Shown here: positions 1-8,415 of the stretch, in pieces
Layout of the letters: each line of letters opens with the position of its first letter
Numbering within the stretch: the stretch's first letter is position 1
Origin: Rhabdobacter roseus
GTDB taxonomy: Bacteria > Bacteroidota > Bacteroidia > Cytophagales > Spirosomataceae
Assembly (NCBI RefSeq): GCF_014202275.1
Contig: NZ_JACHGF010000003.1
Location: forward strand, 1 to 64,000
DNA length: 64,000 bases
Reading direction: 5' to 3'
Notes under the pieces: generated by a model
Database searches by the model: none
What the model was told of the DNA's origin: nothing
What the model saw: only the letters and a program-made list of their open reading frames with translations
Position numbers and translations under genes: made by a program

Positions 1-128
1 TATTAAACTTAGTGATTTTTAGTCACTTAAACAAATGAAAATCAACTGTTTAAAAAAAATATTTAACAAATACTGACACTCCAGGCAGAAAAAAACTATC
101 TTGATACAAGAGTTGTGCAACAGGCACA

Positions 129-240
129 GCGGTTTTGCGTCAGGCGGGCTGACGTGCAAACTTGGAGCTTAGTGCTTCTAATGAACTTTAGTGATTAATT
201 GAAACTTTGTGCTCCGAAACCCGCTTGAACGCAAAGCCGC
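129..240. repeat. attC-like imperfect palindrome at a cassette boundary
   Basis: The left arm at 129-150 (GCGGTTTTGCGTCAGGCGGG and two more bases) is nearly the reverse complement of the right arm at 218-240 (ending CTTGAACGCAAAGCCGC). A second inner pairing of GGAGC with GCTCC surrounds an AT-rich centre. The string AACGTTATGGGC follows at 243-254. Long, imperfect, nested palindromes directly before single AT-rich genes are typical of integron attC sites and of similar cassette junctions seen in Bacteroidota. I see no integrase gene and no clean GTTRRRY core, so calling this a true attC site is inference. Confidence 0.4.
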
Positions 241-274
241 AGAACGTTATGGGCAATACAAAGAGACCTTAGAA

Positions 275-745
275 ATGGACTGGAAGGAGTATGTAACGAA
301 AGGAATAGAAATGCAGGACGAAACGAACGGTTTTAGTTTCAATCCGCCTGCACCGGCTAATTTAATTTTCTATGTAAAACGTCAGTTTGGTCTTGACGAA
401 TTGCCGAAAGAACTGGAAGAGTTATACCGACAGACAAATGGGATAATCCAAACTATAAACGGTGAAAAGATCGGCGAACTTATTTGGACTATTGAGCGGG
501 TGATAGAAACAAATAAGAAATACCGCACCCTTCCAGACTTTAAGGAGTTGTACATGTCTTTTGAACAACTGTTGTTCTTTTCTGACGCTGGCAATGGAGA
601 CTTATTTGGTTTCGTGACACTGAATGGCAGATTTGAAAAGAATGATATTTTTGTTTGGAACCACGAAGAAGATAGCAGAACCTGGATTGCACCTAATTTA
701 AAAATGTTTATTGAATGGTGGACAAATGGAAAAATCAAGATTTAA
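275..745 (+). CDS. SMI1/KNR4 (SUKH) family protein
   Basis: This is a small soluble acidic protein of about 156 residues. An ELYRQTNG motif, a central LLFFSDAGNGDLFGF stretch and a C-terminal IFVWNHEEDSRTW...FIEWW pattern are characteristic of the SUKH (SMI1/KNR4) superfamily. Bacterial members are mostly immunity proteins against polymorphic toxins. The frame is open back to a GTG at 209, but that codon lies next to the right arm of the palindrome at 129-240, so I prefer the ATG at 275. No toxin gene is adjacent, so this looks like a solitary immunity gene carried as a cassette. The gene is AT-rich compared with the backbone. The family call is fairly secure, the partner is unknown. Confidence 0.7.
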   Translation: MDWKEYVTKGIEMQDETNGFSFNPPAPANLIFYVKRQFGLDELPKELEELYRQTNGIIQTINGEKIGELIWTIERVIETNKKYRTLPDFKELYMSFEQLLFFSDAGNGDLFGFVTLNGRFEKNDIFVWNHEEDSRTWIAPNLKMFIEWWTNGKIKI

Positions 746-903
746 CTTACGACCAACTGCCACTAACAGTCGCTTTAAAAAAGTCGGGCAGAAGTGCTAT
801 TTTTCAACAACAAAACAATAATCAGCGGCAGAGCAAAAGTGAGGCTTCAGAACATTGAATACCCGCCATTCTTAAAGCGCTTATCCGTTCAACTAATCCC
901 CCT

Positions 904-1215
904 ATGCCCAACAACCCACAAAAACCAGAATTTTGGGAATCCAGCTTTAGCGAAAAGCAGGCCATGTGGGGCTTTGAGCCCGCGCGGTCAGCGGTGCTGG
1001 TCCGGGATTTCTTTGTTGAGCAGGACGTCCGGCAGGTACTGATTCCGGGTATTGGCTACGGCCGAAATGCGCAGCCTTTCCTGGACAGCGGCATGGCCGT
1101 GACCGGCATCGAAATCTCCCAAACGGCCATTGAGATAGCCCGGAAGCAGTATGGTACAGCCCTGACGATCTACCACGGCTCAGTGACGGACATGCCTTTT
1201 TTTTGTCCTTATTGA
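904..1215 (+). pseudogene. Truncated SAM-dependent methyltransferase, copy A
   Basis: The first 100 or so codons are nearly identical to the intact gene at 2838-3461, including the FWESSF start region and the SAM-binding loop [11 protein letters not shown]. Homology stops at about 1198, just after the codons for TDMPF, where the sequence runs into a T tract and then unrelated AT-rich DNA. The resulting 103-residue frame ends at a TGA or TAA shortly after the junction and lacks the rest of the Rossmann fold. It should be inactive. It is one of three copies in 8 kb, and the abrupt join suggests a recombination or insertion breakpoint. Confidence 0.85.
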
Positions 1216-1543
1216 ACCTCACAAATAATTAAAATCCCTTCTTCTTAAAACAGATCAAGTGCTTAGCTCATAAGCGCCGCATCCGTTATTGGTCTTCTCA
1301 CCCACAAAGGCTTCTACACCAATCAGGGCCCCGAATGGAATAGCTCATCCTAAGAAAGAATTCATAAACGGGAGAAGTAAATCCAGCAAGCAAGCCCACA
1401 AAGCGCTATTCTTTCTTCGAAAAGTTACATAAAACACAAAAAGTACTATTGCTTGGCGTCCGCAAAACTTCGTATATTTAAAAGCCAATAGCCAAATCTC
1501 TAATGTCCTCAACCTAAGGTCAAAAAAAGACAAACAGCTTACT
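1216..1543. other. Intergenic spacer without a convincing gene
   Basis: This stretch of about 330 bases between the truncated methyltransferase and the DUF3667 gene holds only short frames with no recognisable protein. The last 100 bases are AT-rich and contain a possible promoter for the next gene. Confidence 0.5.
1449..1480 (+). promoter_or_regulatory. Possible Bacteroidota promoter for the DUF3667 gene
   Basis: A TTG at 1449-1451 is followed after 21 bases by TATATTTA at 1473-1480. This is close to the TTG / TAnnTTTG pattern (-33/-7) known for Bacteroidota. The box lies about 64 bases before the ATG at 1544. The last base of the -7 box deviates from consensus. Confidence 0.3.
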
Positions 1544-2326
1544 ATGACAACAACCTGTAAGAATTGTAATTATACTTTTCAAGGTAATTATTGCAACAAT
1601 TGTGGACAAACTGCCAATACTCATGAGATTAATTTTACAAGCATTTTACACGAAATACAACACGGCATATTCCATATCGACAAAGGGATACTTTATACTT
1701 CAAAAGAATTATTTCGGAGGCCAGGGCATACCATTAGAGAATATCTGGATGGAAAGAGGGTTAAACATTTTAAGCCTTTTGCTTACATATTTATACTATC
1801 GACTATATATGCTTTATTGACAAAAGTATCGCACAAAACGAGCTTTCTTGACGACTTTTTAAAAGGAATGAACTATGCTTCTACCACAGAATCGAACACT
1901 AACCTCGGTTTGTTGGGAGAAATTATTCAATGGATGGCAAATCATTATGCTTACTCAACTTTGATTATTATCCCCATTATTTCGTTCTCTTCTTATCTTT
2001 GTTTTTATAAAACAAAAAATAATTTCTTTCAGCATCTCATTCTCAATTCATTCGTTGCCGGGCAAAGAACGGTAGCTTTTTTAATCATACTACCCTTTGC
2101 ATATTTTATTAAAGACAAAGAACTGAACGGAATAATAGACGTTATAAAATTCCTTTTAGGGATTTGTTTGACATTTTGGACATATTATCAATTTTTCGAC
2201 TCACTTAAACCTATAAAAAGAGTATTATTGACCGTTGTGACCTATGTGGTTATGGGAATTTTGTTTATACTAGTAATATTATTAATTGTTTTGATTTCAA
2301 AAATGCTGAACCCAACATCGTTTTAG
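1544..2326 (+). CDS. DUF3667 domain membrane protein with N-terminal zinc ribbon
   Basis: The 260-residue protein starts with a compact zinc ribbon (CKNCNYTFQGNYCNNCGQ, two CxxC pairs at residues 5-22). A conserved region with RRPGHTIREYLDGKRVKHFKPFAYIF follows, then about four to five hydrophobic segments from residue 80 to the end. This arrangement is that of the DUF3667 family, common in Bacteroidota and without a known function. It probably sits in the inner membrane with the ribbon in the cytoplasm. Base composition is AT-rich, like the other cassette genes of this island. It stands alone between two methyltransferase copies. Confidence 0.8.
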   Translation: MTTTCKNCNYTFQGNYCNNCGQTANTHEINFTSILHEIQHGIFHIDKGILYTSKELFRRPGHTIREYLDGKRVKHFKPFAYIFILSTIYALLTKVSHKTSFLDDFLKGMNYASTTESNTNLGLLGEIIQWMANHYAYSTLIIIPIISFSSYLCFYKTKNNFFQHLILNSFVAGQRTVAFLIILPFAYFIKDKELNGIIDVIKFLLGICLTFWTYYQFFDSLKPIKRVLLTVVTYVVMGILFILVILLIVLISKMLNPTSF

Positions 2327-2837
2327 CATTGTGGCGGCCGAAGTGGTTCTATGAATCATTTACGTCCCGCCCCAGCGGCGCAAGATTCAACAACAAGAAT
2401 TTTTCTGAACCCTTGGGCGGCCCTGTTTTTATTCTGAAAATCCACTACATCGCCAAGCTTATAGGTCTGTGAATTGATTTGTAAAGGCTCAACCGATAAC
2501 GCCAGAGGCCACGGTGGTAACGGATTTACACGTTTACAGATATTTAAAAGCAAAGTAACCTGGCAGATAGTCCACAGCGTGGTCGTAAGCGCCGAAAAAT
2601 CGTGTGATTCCGCTGGAATCAGAGGAAGGTTTGGCTCGAATCTTGGCTATATACGTGAGATTCCTCCGGAATCTTGAAATTCCGCATAAAGCACTTTCTA
2701 TATCCATGAGTTTCCCTATAATGACCCAAGTGCCGCGAAAGTCTTGTTTTCTTCGGGGAAAGTAGGAAACCAGTAGATACTTGACCACCTAATTCACGCA
2801 TCAATAAATCCGTTAGCTGCATACAACCCTCCCCACC
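2327..2837. other. Intergenic spacer of 510 bases
   Basis: I see no convincing gene here. A minus-strand frame at 2356-2553 has a protein-like composition and could be the tail of a lost gene, but no family is recognisable. The spacer contains one copy of a dispersed palindromic repeat (2602-2674), and the 60 bases before 2838 lead into the intact methyltransferase. Confidence 0.5.
2602..2674. repeat. Dispersed double-palindrome repeat, copy 1
   Basis: The element begins with GTGTGATTCCGCTGGAATC and ends with ACGTGAGATTCCTCCGGAATC, two short palindromes about 55 bases apart. The same layout occurs at 60692-60765 with small changes. It looks like a small non-coding interspersed repeat of this genome. 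Confidence 0.6.
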
Positions 2838-3461
2838 ATGACCATCAACCCACAAAAACCAGAATTTTGGGAATCCAGCTTTAGCGAAAAGCAGGCCATG
2901 TGGGGCTTTGAGCCCGCACGGTCGGCAGTGCTGGTCCGGGATTTCTTTGTCGAGCGGGGCGTCAGGCAGGTACTGATTCCGGGTATCGGCTACGGACGCA
3001 ACGCGCAGGTCTTCCGGGATAGCGGCATGGAAGTCACGGGCATCGAAATCTCCCAAACGGCCATTGACCTAGCCCGGAAACAGTACGGCCCGGCCCTGAC
3101 GATCTACCACGGCTCGGTGACGGACATGCCCTTTGATCATAATCGTTACGACGGTATCTTCTGCTACGCCCTCATCCATCTGCTGGACCGCCCCGAGCGC
3201 GAGAAGCTGATCCGGGACTGCTACCACCAGCTCTCGGAGCAAGGCTACATGGTTTTTACGGTCCTATCCAAAGCCGCACCCACCTACGGCCAGGGTACCT
3301 ACCTCAGTCCAGACCGGTATGAAATGTTTGGCGGCGTTCAGCTGTTTTTTTACGACCGCGCCTCCATCCAGGAAGAGTTTGGCGGGGCCGGACTGTTGGA
3401 GGTCACGGAAGTGACGGAAAACTACCCGTTCTTTTTGATCACATGCCAAAAGGGTACTTGA
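2838..3461 (+). CDS. Class I SAM-dependent methyltransferase (TehB/thiopurine methyltransferase-like), copy B
   Basis: This is the only intact copy of the three, 207 residues long, starting at the ATG of 2838. Residues 1-30 carry the PEFWESSF...MWGFEPA signature seen in small TPMT/TehB-like enzymes. The SAM loop [11 protein letters not shown] (around residue 50) is a variant of the usual GxGxG motif. An acidic residue follows in VTGIEIS, and a YDGIFCYALIHLL motif IV lies near residue 110. The protein is soluble and likely methylates a small thiol- or metalloid-type compound, but the substrate is inference. Its GC content and its RGTACY sites match the GC-rich backbone, unlike the AT-rich genes on both sides. 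Confidence 0.8.
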   Translation: MTINPQKPEFWESSFSEKQAMWGFEPARSAVLVRDFFVERGVRQVLIPGIGYGRNAQVFRDSGMEVTGIEISQTAIDLARKQYGPALTIYHGSVTDMPFDHNRYDGIFCYALIHLLDRPEREKLIRDCYHQLSEQGYMVFTVLSKAAPTYGQGTYLSPDRYEMFGGVQLFFYDRASIQEEFGGAGLLEVTEVTENYPFFLITCQKGT

Positions 3462-3490
3462 GGGAAAATATCTGTAATTTTGCGCTTGGC

Positions 3491-3628
3491 CGGCAAGTGT
3501 ATGAAGCAAAAATCCCCGCTATAAAACGTTACGGATCATTAAATTATAATTAAAAATTTGGTTAAATATTTGGATCGAAAAATCGGCATTCGTTGCTGGT
3601 GAGAATATCAACATGGGCAAAAAAAATT
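3491..3628. repeat. Direct repeat, left copy, before the retropepsin-like gene
   Basis: About 130 bases starting CGGCAAGTGTATGAAGC and running through CGCTATAAAACGTTACGG to GGTGAGAATATCA are repeated at 4729-4860 with scattered substitutions. The pair brackets the gene at 3632-4624, as if the gene were a duplicated or inserted unit with its own upstream region. The repeat also forms the untranslated leader of both following genes. Confidence 0.85.
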
Positions 3629-3631
3629 ATT

Positions 3632-4624
3632 ATGAAAATTATCTATATTCTACTCATAGTGATTACTGTCGAAGGGTATGCACAAACAATGCCTGAGCGA
3701 ATAATTAAGCCCATTTCCCTTCCTGCTCAACTGATAGAGGGACGATTTTTTCTTAAAATACCTACCATTAAGGGCGATACTATCTTAGGATATTGTGACA
3801 CAGGTGGCGGTTATACAGCAATTTACCGTTCAGCCGTGGCAGAACTTGGTCTGGCATCAAAGGTTAAGGTCTTAGATATAGAAGGCGATACGACGAAATA
3901 TATTCTGGCAAAAGAAATATACACTAACAGCGATATACCCTATCCACAGATTGCCAGCTATTTCAAGTCACATATAGATACCCCTTTTTTGGAAGCACCT
4001 GATGACACGCGGGAGAGTTTGTTCTTAGCAAGGTTAGTTAACTATCAGGTATTCCTAGGGCAGTTTTTTTTTATCAATCATTCGTGGACCTTCGATTACC
4101 TAACGGGGAGAATGTATGTCAATACGTCCATCAGGAAAGATCAAAGTGACCAGAACGTACAAGTGATCCGTTTTAAAAAAGACAGAACTGGAAATAAAAA
4201 GTTTGGTCATCCAAGCATGAAATTGGAAATTGATGGTAAAGTACTGGACTTTCTATTTGACACAGGAGCCATGTTTTTGCTAAGTGAACATGGTAAAAAT
4301 AAATTAGGGGTCGATGTGGAGGTGACAGCAGGCTCCTTTATAGCAACAAGTGTTTTCAACGAGTGGCACCGCCGACATCCCGACTGGAGAATCATTGAAA
4401 AGGGTGAACTCACAGGGTCAGACCTGATTGAAGTACCTGAAGTGAAAGTAGGAAACTTAACGGCAGGACCTGTATGGTTTGCCAAAAGACCGGATGAGGC
4501 TTGGTCAAAAGGAATGATTGGAAGTATGGATAAAGTCGTAAAAGGGGCAATTGGAGGTTCTTTTTTACACTATTTTAAAGTGACTATTGATTATAATAGT
4601 GAGTTAATAAAGTTTAATAAATAG
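3632..4624 (+). CDS. Retropepsin-like aspartic protease family protein, exported
   Basis: I start the gene at the ATG of 3632, giving a clear signal peptide (MKIIYILLIVITVEGYAQ). The open frame extends to a TTG at 3593, but that lies inside the direct repeat. The mature protein has two retropepsin-type half-domains. The first has GYCDTGGGYTAIYRS near residue 55, the second FLFDTGAMFLLSE near residue 210. Both have the DTG catalytic triad sequence, so activity is plausible. Such paired-domain proteins are common in Bacteroidota and are thought to be periplasmic or surface proteases, with unknown substrates. The flanking direct repeats suggest transfer as a unit. A distant relative sits at 14220-15440. 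Confidence 0.75.
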   Translation: MKIIYILLIVITVEGYAQTMPERIIKPISLPAQLIEGRFFLKIPTIKGDTILGYCDTGGGYTAIYRSAVAELGLASKVKVLDIEGDTTKYILAKEIYTNSDIPYPQIASYFKSHIDTPFLEAPDDTRESLFLARLVNYQVFLGQFFFINHSWTFDYLTGRMYVNTSIRKDQSDQNVQVIRFKKDRTGNKKFGHPSMKLEIDGKVLDFLFDTGAMFLLSEHGKNKLGVDVEVTAGSFIATSVFNEWHRRHPDWRIIEKGELTGSDLIEVPEVKVGNLTAGPVWFAKRPDEAWSKGMIGSMDKVVKGAIGGSFLHYFKVTIDYNSELIKFNK

Positions 4625-4728
4625 ACGCCGACAGGCTAAAACGTACGCAGCCCATGCGTTCAATAACGCACTCCCCAAATAAATTCCAACAACCCACAAA
4701 AATGTTAAGCCCTTGCTGGTGTTTTCTC

Positions 4729-4860
4729 CGGCAAGTGTATGAAGCCCCCCCGCTATAAAACGTTACGGATCATTAAGCTAAATTTATAATTTGGTCCAAT
4801 ATTTGGATCGTAAACTCGGCATTCATTATTGGTGAGAATATCATCACAGGCAAAAAAAAT
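4729..4860. repeat. Direct repeat, right copy, before the Crp/Fnr gene
   Basis: This is the second copy of the sequence at 3491-3628, differing by substitutions and a short C run (GAAGCCCCCCCGC). It ends about 36 bases before the ATG at 4897. Just upstream, at 4688-4703, the string CAACAACCCACAAAAA matches the start of methyltransferase copy A, perhaps a leftover of another copy. Confidence 0.85.
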
Positions 4861-4896
4861 AAGTCATAAATCTAAAATCATAGCAAGCAAAAAACA

Positions 4897-5481
4897 ATGA
4901 ATGAAAAATTAATTCAATTTTTATCAAAATTCAACGAACTGAATGAAAATCAAGTTCAAGAATTAGCTGGATTGATGACTGTTGTTGAAATTAAGAAAAA
5001 CAACAATCTAGTAAAAGAAGGACAGGCATGTAACTTGTGCTACTTTGTTTTAAAAGGTTGTTTAAGACAGTATATTATTCAAGATGGTACCGAAAAAACA
5101 ATAGGGATTTATACCGAAAATCAAGCCGTAAATTACTATTCTAATCAAATTGAACAACAAAAATCAGAAAGTTATCTCACTTGTATTGAAGACTCTGTTT
5201 TGCTAATTGGAAATCCTGAAAAAGACAAAGAATTATTTATTAAGTTTCCTATTTTAGCTGATATAACTCGTAAAATGATTGAGGCTGATTTTGGTAAAAC
5301 CCAAAGTACACTTGCAAAATTTATTACTTCGTCTCCTGAACAACGTTATTTGAATCTAATAAACGAAAGGCCCGAACTTTTACAACGAGTACCTCAGTAT
5401 TTTATTGCCAGTTATCTGGGGATGACACCTGAGTCTTTAAGTCGAATAAGAAAACGTATTTTAAAAACGTCCATAAATTAA
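4897..5481 (+). CDS. Crp/Fnr family transcriptional regulator
   Basis: The 194-residue protein has an N-terminal cyclic-nucleotide-binding-type beta barrel (residues 15-125, with VKEGQACNLCYFVLKGCLRQY) and a C-terminal winged helix (residues 140-190) ending in the recognition stretch YLGMTPESLSRIRKRI. The lack of the classic RxA phosphate-binding motif is common in Bacteroidota members, so cAMP binding is unlikely and the signal is unknown. It converges with a decayed alcohol dehydrogenase gene at 5492-5886. In Bacteroidota such regulators often sit beside an oxidoreductase they control, so it may have outlived its target. The gene is AT-rich. Confidence 0.85.
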   Translation: MNEKLIQFLSKFNELNENQVQELAGLMTVVEIKKNNNLVKEGQACNLCYFVLKGCLRQYIIQDGTEKTIGIYTENQAVNYYSNQIEQQKSESYLTCIEDSVLLIGNPEKDKELFIKFPILADITRKMIEADFGKTQSTLAKFITSSPEQRYLNLINERPELLQRVPQYFIASYLGMTPESLSRIRKRILKTSIN

Positions 5482-5491
5482 GAATTGATTT

Positions 5492-5886
5492 TCACGACAA
5501 CATTCCCTTTTTTTTGCCTGTATCCACGTAGCGATGAGCTTCAACGATTTCATTTAATGTATATATCCTATCAATACATGAGTTATAATTATCCTTCTTA
5601 AAATTCTTCACATCGCTTCCTATCTGTTCTACAATACCAGCGTAAACTGTGCCTAATATTGGATTTCTCGGCTTACCCCATCCGAATATAAGCTTCATGA
5701 TTGTTTTCTGAAAAAGATTTCCTTTTAATGTTCTAACAGCTACATCACCTGAGTTTACTGCAGTAGCACTAATCCGTATAAGTAGTTCAGTTACTTTTGT
5801 AATAGGCTATCCAGCGTTGCAATACGCAATACTTCAACACCACCGTATCCTTCACATACAACTGCCTTCATCGTATTAGTTGACAT
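5492..5886 (-). pseudogene. Decayed NAD(P)-dependent alcohol dehydrogenase / quinone reductase
   Basis: Reading the minus strand from an ATG at 5886, the frame starts MSTNTMKAVVCEGYGGVEVL, the usual N-terminus of medium-chain zinc-type dehydrogenases. A frameshift near 5810 moves the reading to PITKVTELLIRISATAVNSG and then GKPRNPILGTVYAGIVEQIG. The sequence then jumps straight to IDRIYTLNEIVEAHRYVDTG, the family's C-terminus. About 180 residues of the nucleotide-binding domain are missing, so the gene is dead through both a frameshift and an internal deletion. It converges on the Crp/Fnr gene. Confidence 0.85.
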
Positions 5887-5938
5887 TTTATTAATAAATA
5901 AAAGCCCTGGCAAATATTTAATTAATACGCCTATTTAA

Positions 5939-6991
5939 CTATATATTTTCACTTTTCCCTCCTTTAATAATCATCCATAAGGCAAACAGTACTTCTCCTA
6001 CTATTTGAGGCACTGTAAATATAGGCTGTATTAAAGCTGTGAAGGCAACAGGATTAGCAGTAAATAGCAGTCCAACATTAAGTAAAGTATAGCCAATACC
6101 AGCAATAATTAACAATGATTTTATAGTGTAATTTACCCATTTTTTACCACCTTCATTATTAAAAAGTATCCCTAAGGCTATAAGATGAAACCCAAAGGCA
6201 ATAAGTCCTAATGACCAAAATTTATTAAACAAACCCACATTCCCTACTATATGATAACCAATACCAATCCCAAATATTGCGGAATAAAGTATTCGCAAGA
6301 ATCCAGTTGTTTTTGCAAGATTGGGTTTCTCTTTTCTATAGTACCTAATAATACCTATCGAAATAAGCACATCAAGCAGTAAAATAGCTACCAAACCTAC
6401 ACTCGCAGTAGTTGTTCCCAATGCGGGAATAGAAATACCCGCTAAAAGAGCCATTAAAATAATGGCTCCACCTTTGATGATAGCCTCCTTTCGTTTTGAT
6501 TTTTCATAAATACTAGTATCTTGATTTTTGTTGAATGTGTTCTTTTTTTCAAAAACCTTTTTTATATGCGGACTAGAAGTTGCATTTATAGGCTTTATTT
6601 GTTTTTTTAAATATAACTTATTTGAATTTGCAACTTTATGCTCCTGATGTTGATTTTGCTCAATTAAATCAAAATTAGAGTGGCCTAAATCGTGTGAATT
6701 AATTTCCTCACTAGATGCAAATGAATTAAATTCTTCCGTGGGCAAATCAGAAGATTGGTCATCAATAAAATTTAGGTTGGACATTTTTTCTCGTTTATAA
6801 TTATGTCCTTTTTTTAAAGAAAATACTTTACGAACGTTAAAAGTTTTAATTCCACTCTTATACCTCTTGTTTTTTAAGCCTTTTCCTGAGTCAAAAGAAG
6901 GGCAGGCGACCTTATTCGGAGTCGAACAAGACGACAAAATGAGTATCGTAAGAAATATTACGCTTTTGGTACCTTTAAAAATATTCTTCAT
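5939..6991 (-). CDS. Lipoprotein-signal protein with C-terminal DUF4386-like membrane domain
   Basis: The 350-residue protein begins with a lipoprotein signal (ILILSSC around residues 16-22). A long polar, low-complexity region (residues 25-165) is rich in Asn, Lys, Ser and Glu. The C-terminal half has about six hydrophobic segments with YHIVGN, FHLIALGILF and a final LFALWMIIKGGK, resembling DUF4386 membrane proteins. A lipidated N-terminus in front of a polytopic domain is unusual. Either the lipobox is a plain start of the first membrane segment, or two parts were fused. Function is unknown. The gene is strongly AT-rich. Confidence 0.6.
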   Translation of the reverse strand: MKNIFKGTKSVIFLTILILSSCSTPNKVACPSFDSGKGLKNKRYKSGIKTFNVRKVFSLKKGHNYKREKMSNLNFIDDQSSDLPTEEFNSFASSEEINSHDLGHSNFDLIEQNQHQEHKVANSNKLYLKKQIKPINATSSPHIKKVFEKKNTFNKNQDTSIYEKSKRKEAIIKGGAIILMALLAGISIPALGTTTASVGLVAILLLDVLISIGIIRYYRKEKPNLAKTTGFLRILYSAIFGIGIGYHIVGNVGLFNKFWSLGLIAFGFHLIALGILFNNEGGKKWVNYTIKSLLIIAGIGYTLLNVGLLFTANPVAFTALIQPIFTVPQIVGEVLFALWMIIKGGKSENI

Positions 6992-7084
6992 AAAGAGTGT
7001 AAATTATTTTTGCAAAGGTACTTTTTCAAAAAAGTTCTATTCATTGACTTAAGATAAGAAATCCCAAAACCGTGATCAATCATT

Positions 7085-7534
7085 GAAAAGCGAAAGTTGA
7101 AAAGAAGCGAGGCAGTGCCCTAGATCGTGATCGAGCCCGGCTTCTGCGCCTACTCAAAACAGACGATTGCAAATCTCAGGCTACCGCTGGGGCAGCCATG
7201 GACTTATGTGAGCGCCATGCTCACCGGCTGTGGCAGAGCTATGGTCAAAAGGGCTTCGACGGACTAATAACAAAGCCCTCCAGGCGGGGATTCGGAAAGC
7301 TCACCAGTCAGCAGATTAGCCTCTTGCGGCAGATTCTGCGCGACGACCAGGCCACGCGGCTGGACTTTGTCAGGCTTCCAGCAACCTGCCCGCAGCGGCT
7401 CAACGGCGGCGGCCGACCACCCCGTCGAACGATTCTACCGAGAAGTTCGAAGGCGGCTGAAAAACAGGATATTCCAGACTCTGCAAGAAGCTCAACAGCG
7501 CATCCAAGCTATTGCCGAACAGCTTTCTGAATAA
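7085..7534 (+). pseudogene. IS630-like transposase remnant
   Basis: The first part (7085-7380) reads RDRARLLRLLK...AHRLWQSYGQKGFDGLITKPSRRG, which matches the N-terminal helix-turn-helix and linker of IS630-type transposases. A shift to another frame then gives DHPVERFYREVRRRLKN...IQAIAEQLSE and a TAA at 7532-7534, which is the family's C-terminal end (HPVE / NPVE motif). The DDE core between them is deleted. Sequence TTGACTTAAG occurs on both sides (about 7044 and 7642), possibly traces of the element's surroundings. The remnant is GC-richer than its neighbours. Confidence 0.7.
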
Positions 7535-7797
7535 AGGGGAACGTCGTTTCGATAACGTGCTTCCCATATCTAAAAAATACAATATCATCAATCTGAATTA
7601 GGATAAGAATTCTAGAAGAAATAGTTTTAAAAAAACTTATTTCTTGACTTAAGTTAACGTTTTATGTACTATGGCTTATCTAATTTTGTAGTATTGATTG
7701 AAAATATACTGAACTAAAAATTGTTGCAAAAAGCTGAGAATAACTTTTAAAGAAAAGAGAAATCAATGCACTAACGGTAAATATTCCAAAAAGAAGT

Positions 7798-8415
7798 ATG
7801 ACCCTAAAAAAAATACATTACATTTCAGGACTGGCTATAACTATTTTTGTTGGGCTTCATTTATTCAATCATTGTTTCAGCATTATAGGTGCAGGCAAAC
7901 ACATTGAAATAATGATAATTTTACGACATTTTTATCGCAACATTTGCGTTGAGACAATTTTATTTTTGACTATATCAATACAAATTTATTCAGGGTTTAC
8001 ACTTTTTAAGGTGAACAGAAAATCAGCAAAGACATTTTTTGAAAAAATGCACATTTGGACCGGATTTTATTTAGCACTATTTTTTATAATTCATTTGAGT
8101 GCTGTTTTAGTAGGACGGCTTTTATTAAACCTTGATACGAATTTTTATTTTGGTGTTGCAGGGCTTAATTCGTTTCCTTTAAACATGTTTTTTATCCCCT
8201 ATTACGGTCTTGCCATCTTTTCTTTTTTTGGACATATTGCTGCAATTCATAACAAGAAAAGAAAGGCGGGCTTTCTAAACCTTACACCAAAACAGCAATC
8301 AAAAGCAATTTTGATTTTTGGACTAATTTTGACCATTGTACTATTTTACGGACTGACAAATCGGTTTAAGGGAGTAAAAATACCCATAGAATATGAAGTC
8401 CTTCTAGGGAAGTAA
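7798..8415 (+). CDS. Small polytopic membrane protein, possible b-type cytochrome-like
   Basis: The 205-residue protein has about five hydrophobic segments, beginning with HYISGLAITIFVGLHLFNHC. Histidines lie in or near several of these segments: HLFNH near residue 23, HIWTG near 82, IIHLSAV near 97 and FGHIAAIH near 142. This recalls heme-binding membrane anchors such as succinate dehydrogenase cytochrome b, but no specific family is certain. It stands alone between the IS630 remnant and methyltransferase copy C, and is AT-rich. It may be an acquired cassette gene. Confidence 0.5.
   Translation: MTLKKIHYISGLAITIFVGLHLFNHCFSIIGAGKHIEIMIILRHFYRNICVETILFLTISIQIYSGFTLFKVNRKSAKTFFEKMHIWTGFYLALFFIIHLSAVLVGRLLLNLDTNFYFGVAGLNSFPLNMFFIPYYGLAIFSFFGHIAAIHNKKRKAGFLNLTPKQQSKAILIFGLILTIVLFYGLTNRFKGVKIPIEYEVLLGK

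Noticed and set aside
947-1222. Minus-strand frame opposite methyltransferase copy A, and similar ones opposite copies B and C
   Set aside because: They are antisense shadows that occur in all copies because the copies are nearly identical.
1345-1533. 62-residue minus-strand frame
   Set aside because: No recognisable features. It lies in the AT-rich region upstream of the DUF3667 gene.
2356-2553. 65-residue minus-strand frame
   Set aside because: Protein-like in composition, but no family, no ribosome-binding site and no neighbour supports it. It may be a fragment of a lost gene.
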